Positions 63,490 to 64,000 of a DNA stretch of 64,000 bases are shown here, one piece after another. The stretch is taken from assembly GCA_021613335.1 (NCBI GenBank), contig JAJTWR010000254.1, positions 1,716,001 to 1,780,000 of the forward strand, read 5' to 3'. The stretch comes from Whitmania pigra (lineage: Eukaryota > Annelida > Clitellata > Hirudinida > Haemopidae). The notes beneath the pieces are model-generated. The model saw only the letters and a list, made by a program, of their open reading frames with translations. It was not told where the DNA came from and did not search any database. Numbering within the stretch: position 1 is the stretch's first letter; each line of letters opens with the position of its first letter. The translations under genes and the position numbers were made by a program.

Positions 63490-63690
63490 GCTATACCCCA
63501 GGGGTAATCAAACTTTTTTTGCTTGGGTCCACAATAGATTATTTTCAGATAAATGGAGGTCCGCAAGGGTCAAGGTCATGCGAGCACTGATTAGGGGGTC
63601 TGGGGGAGCGTCATAAGCATTTGGAAGAATTTGTAAATAATCAAGCCTGCTTTTAACCATCTGCAAGCCTGTGTTTTTGGATTTTGTCTC
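63490..63690. mobile_element. Possible hAT terminal fragment
   Basis: CCCAGGGGTAATCAAACTTT followed by GCTTGGGTCCACAATAG has the look of Charlie-type hAT ends seen at 6723 and 15813. The other terminus was not found before the window ends. Confidence 0.35.
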
Positions 63691-64000
63691 CATTTTGGAA
63701 AGACATTTTCCATATTTTGTTTCCTTTAATGAACAATATATAAGTAATTTATTTTATTTTTTATCATAAGATTTGTTAGATTTTTAATCTTAAGATTTGT
63801 TATTATTGTTGACTAGTCGATAATATTTTAAAATTTTATTGTATTTTAGTTATTTTAGTTATGTTTAATAAAAAGTAATGAATTAATATTAAAATGCTGT
63901 GCTAAATTCAGTTAAATTTAATTCTAATAGATGAACAATCTACAAGTGTTAAGTCAGACTTTTTATTTAGTGTGATGCATGGAACTGCTTGTCCTTCATG

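Larger units (their letters stand above)
61939..64000. other. Mask 3' region and downstream spacer
   Basis: Contains a duplicated ~75-bp segment (near 62258-62330 and 62768-62850) and, from about 63490, a fragment resembling a hAT end. No gene recognised. Confidence 0.45.

Overview
The window is nuclear DNA of an invertebrate metazoan. It is AT-rich, its genes are split by GT-AG introns (two candidates are GC-AG), the proteins are animal housekeeping proteins, and the spacers are full of transposon wreckage. The sequence does not support a narrower taxonomic call. All exon structures were worked out by reading frames and splice sites by eye, with no transcript or database support.

Left part (1-14.4 kb): the 3' portion of a gene encoding a Ulp1-type cysteine protease joined to a PHD finger (1-1854, +); an apparently intronless XRN2/Rat1 exoribonuclease gene (3653-6454, +); a hAT element with a perfect 8-bp target duplication (6723-7985); a ferrochelatase homologue that has lost its catalytic residues but keeps its iron-sulfur cysteines (about 8515-10826, +); and, facing it tail to tail, a complete 12-exon uridine-cytidine kinase-like (UCKL1) gene (10996-14435, -).

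Middle (14.5-27 kb) is a transposon nest. A 7.1-kb foldback-type element (14522-21607) has kilobase-scale inverted arms made of 245-bp tandem repeats and a 9-bp target duplication, and carries two hAT insertions, each with its own 8-bp duplication. Next is a hAT element (21797-26466) split by a GC-rich R2/HERO-type non-LTR retrotransposon, and then a fragment of a second copy of that retrotransposon in the opposite orientation.

Right of this are two complete genes: cathepsin D (27624-29784, +, 9 exons), followed by a 37-bp tandem repeat that supplies several AATAAA signals, and a branched-chain aminotransferase (32133-38484, -, 9 coding exons, with a presequence that looks mitochondrial). From 40 to 47.7 kb comes more debris: a MITE derived from the hAT family at 21.8 kb, a deleted pogo/Tigger element, a retrotransposon endonuclease fragment joined to a Ty3/gypsy pol relic that ends at a long ATT microsatellite, and a ZMYM1-like hAT relic. 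The last large gene is the mask/ANKHD1 orthologue (48074-61938, +, about 21 exons, roughly 3000 residues): two ankyrin blocks, polyglutamine-rich linkers and one KH domain.

The host genes look like independent housekeeping functions (RNA decay, heme, pyrimidine salvage, lysosomal proteolysis, branched-chain amino-acid catabolism, signalling scaffold). I see no shared pathway and no operon. The most unusual items are the catalytically stripped ferrochelatase, the foldback element, the autonomous-type/MITE pair of the hAT family, and the protease-PHD fusion.
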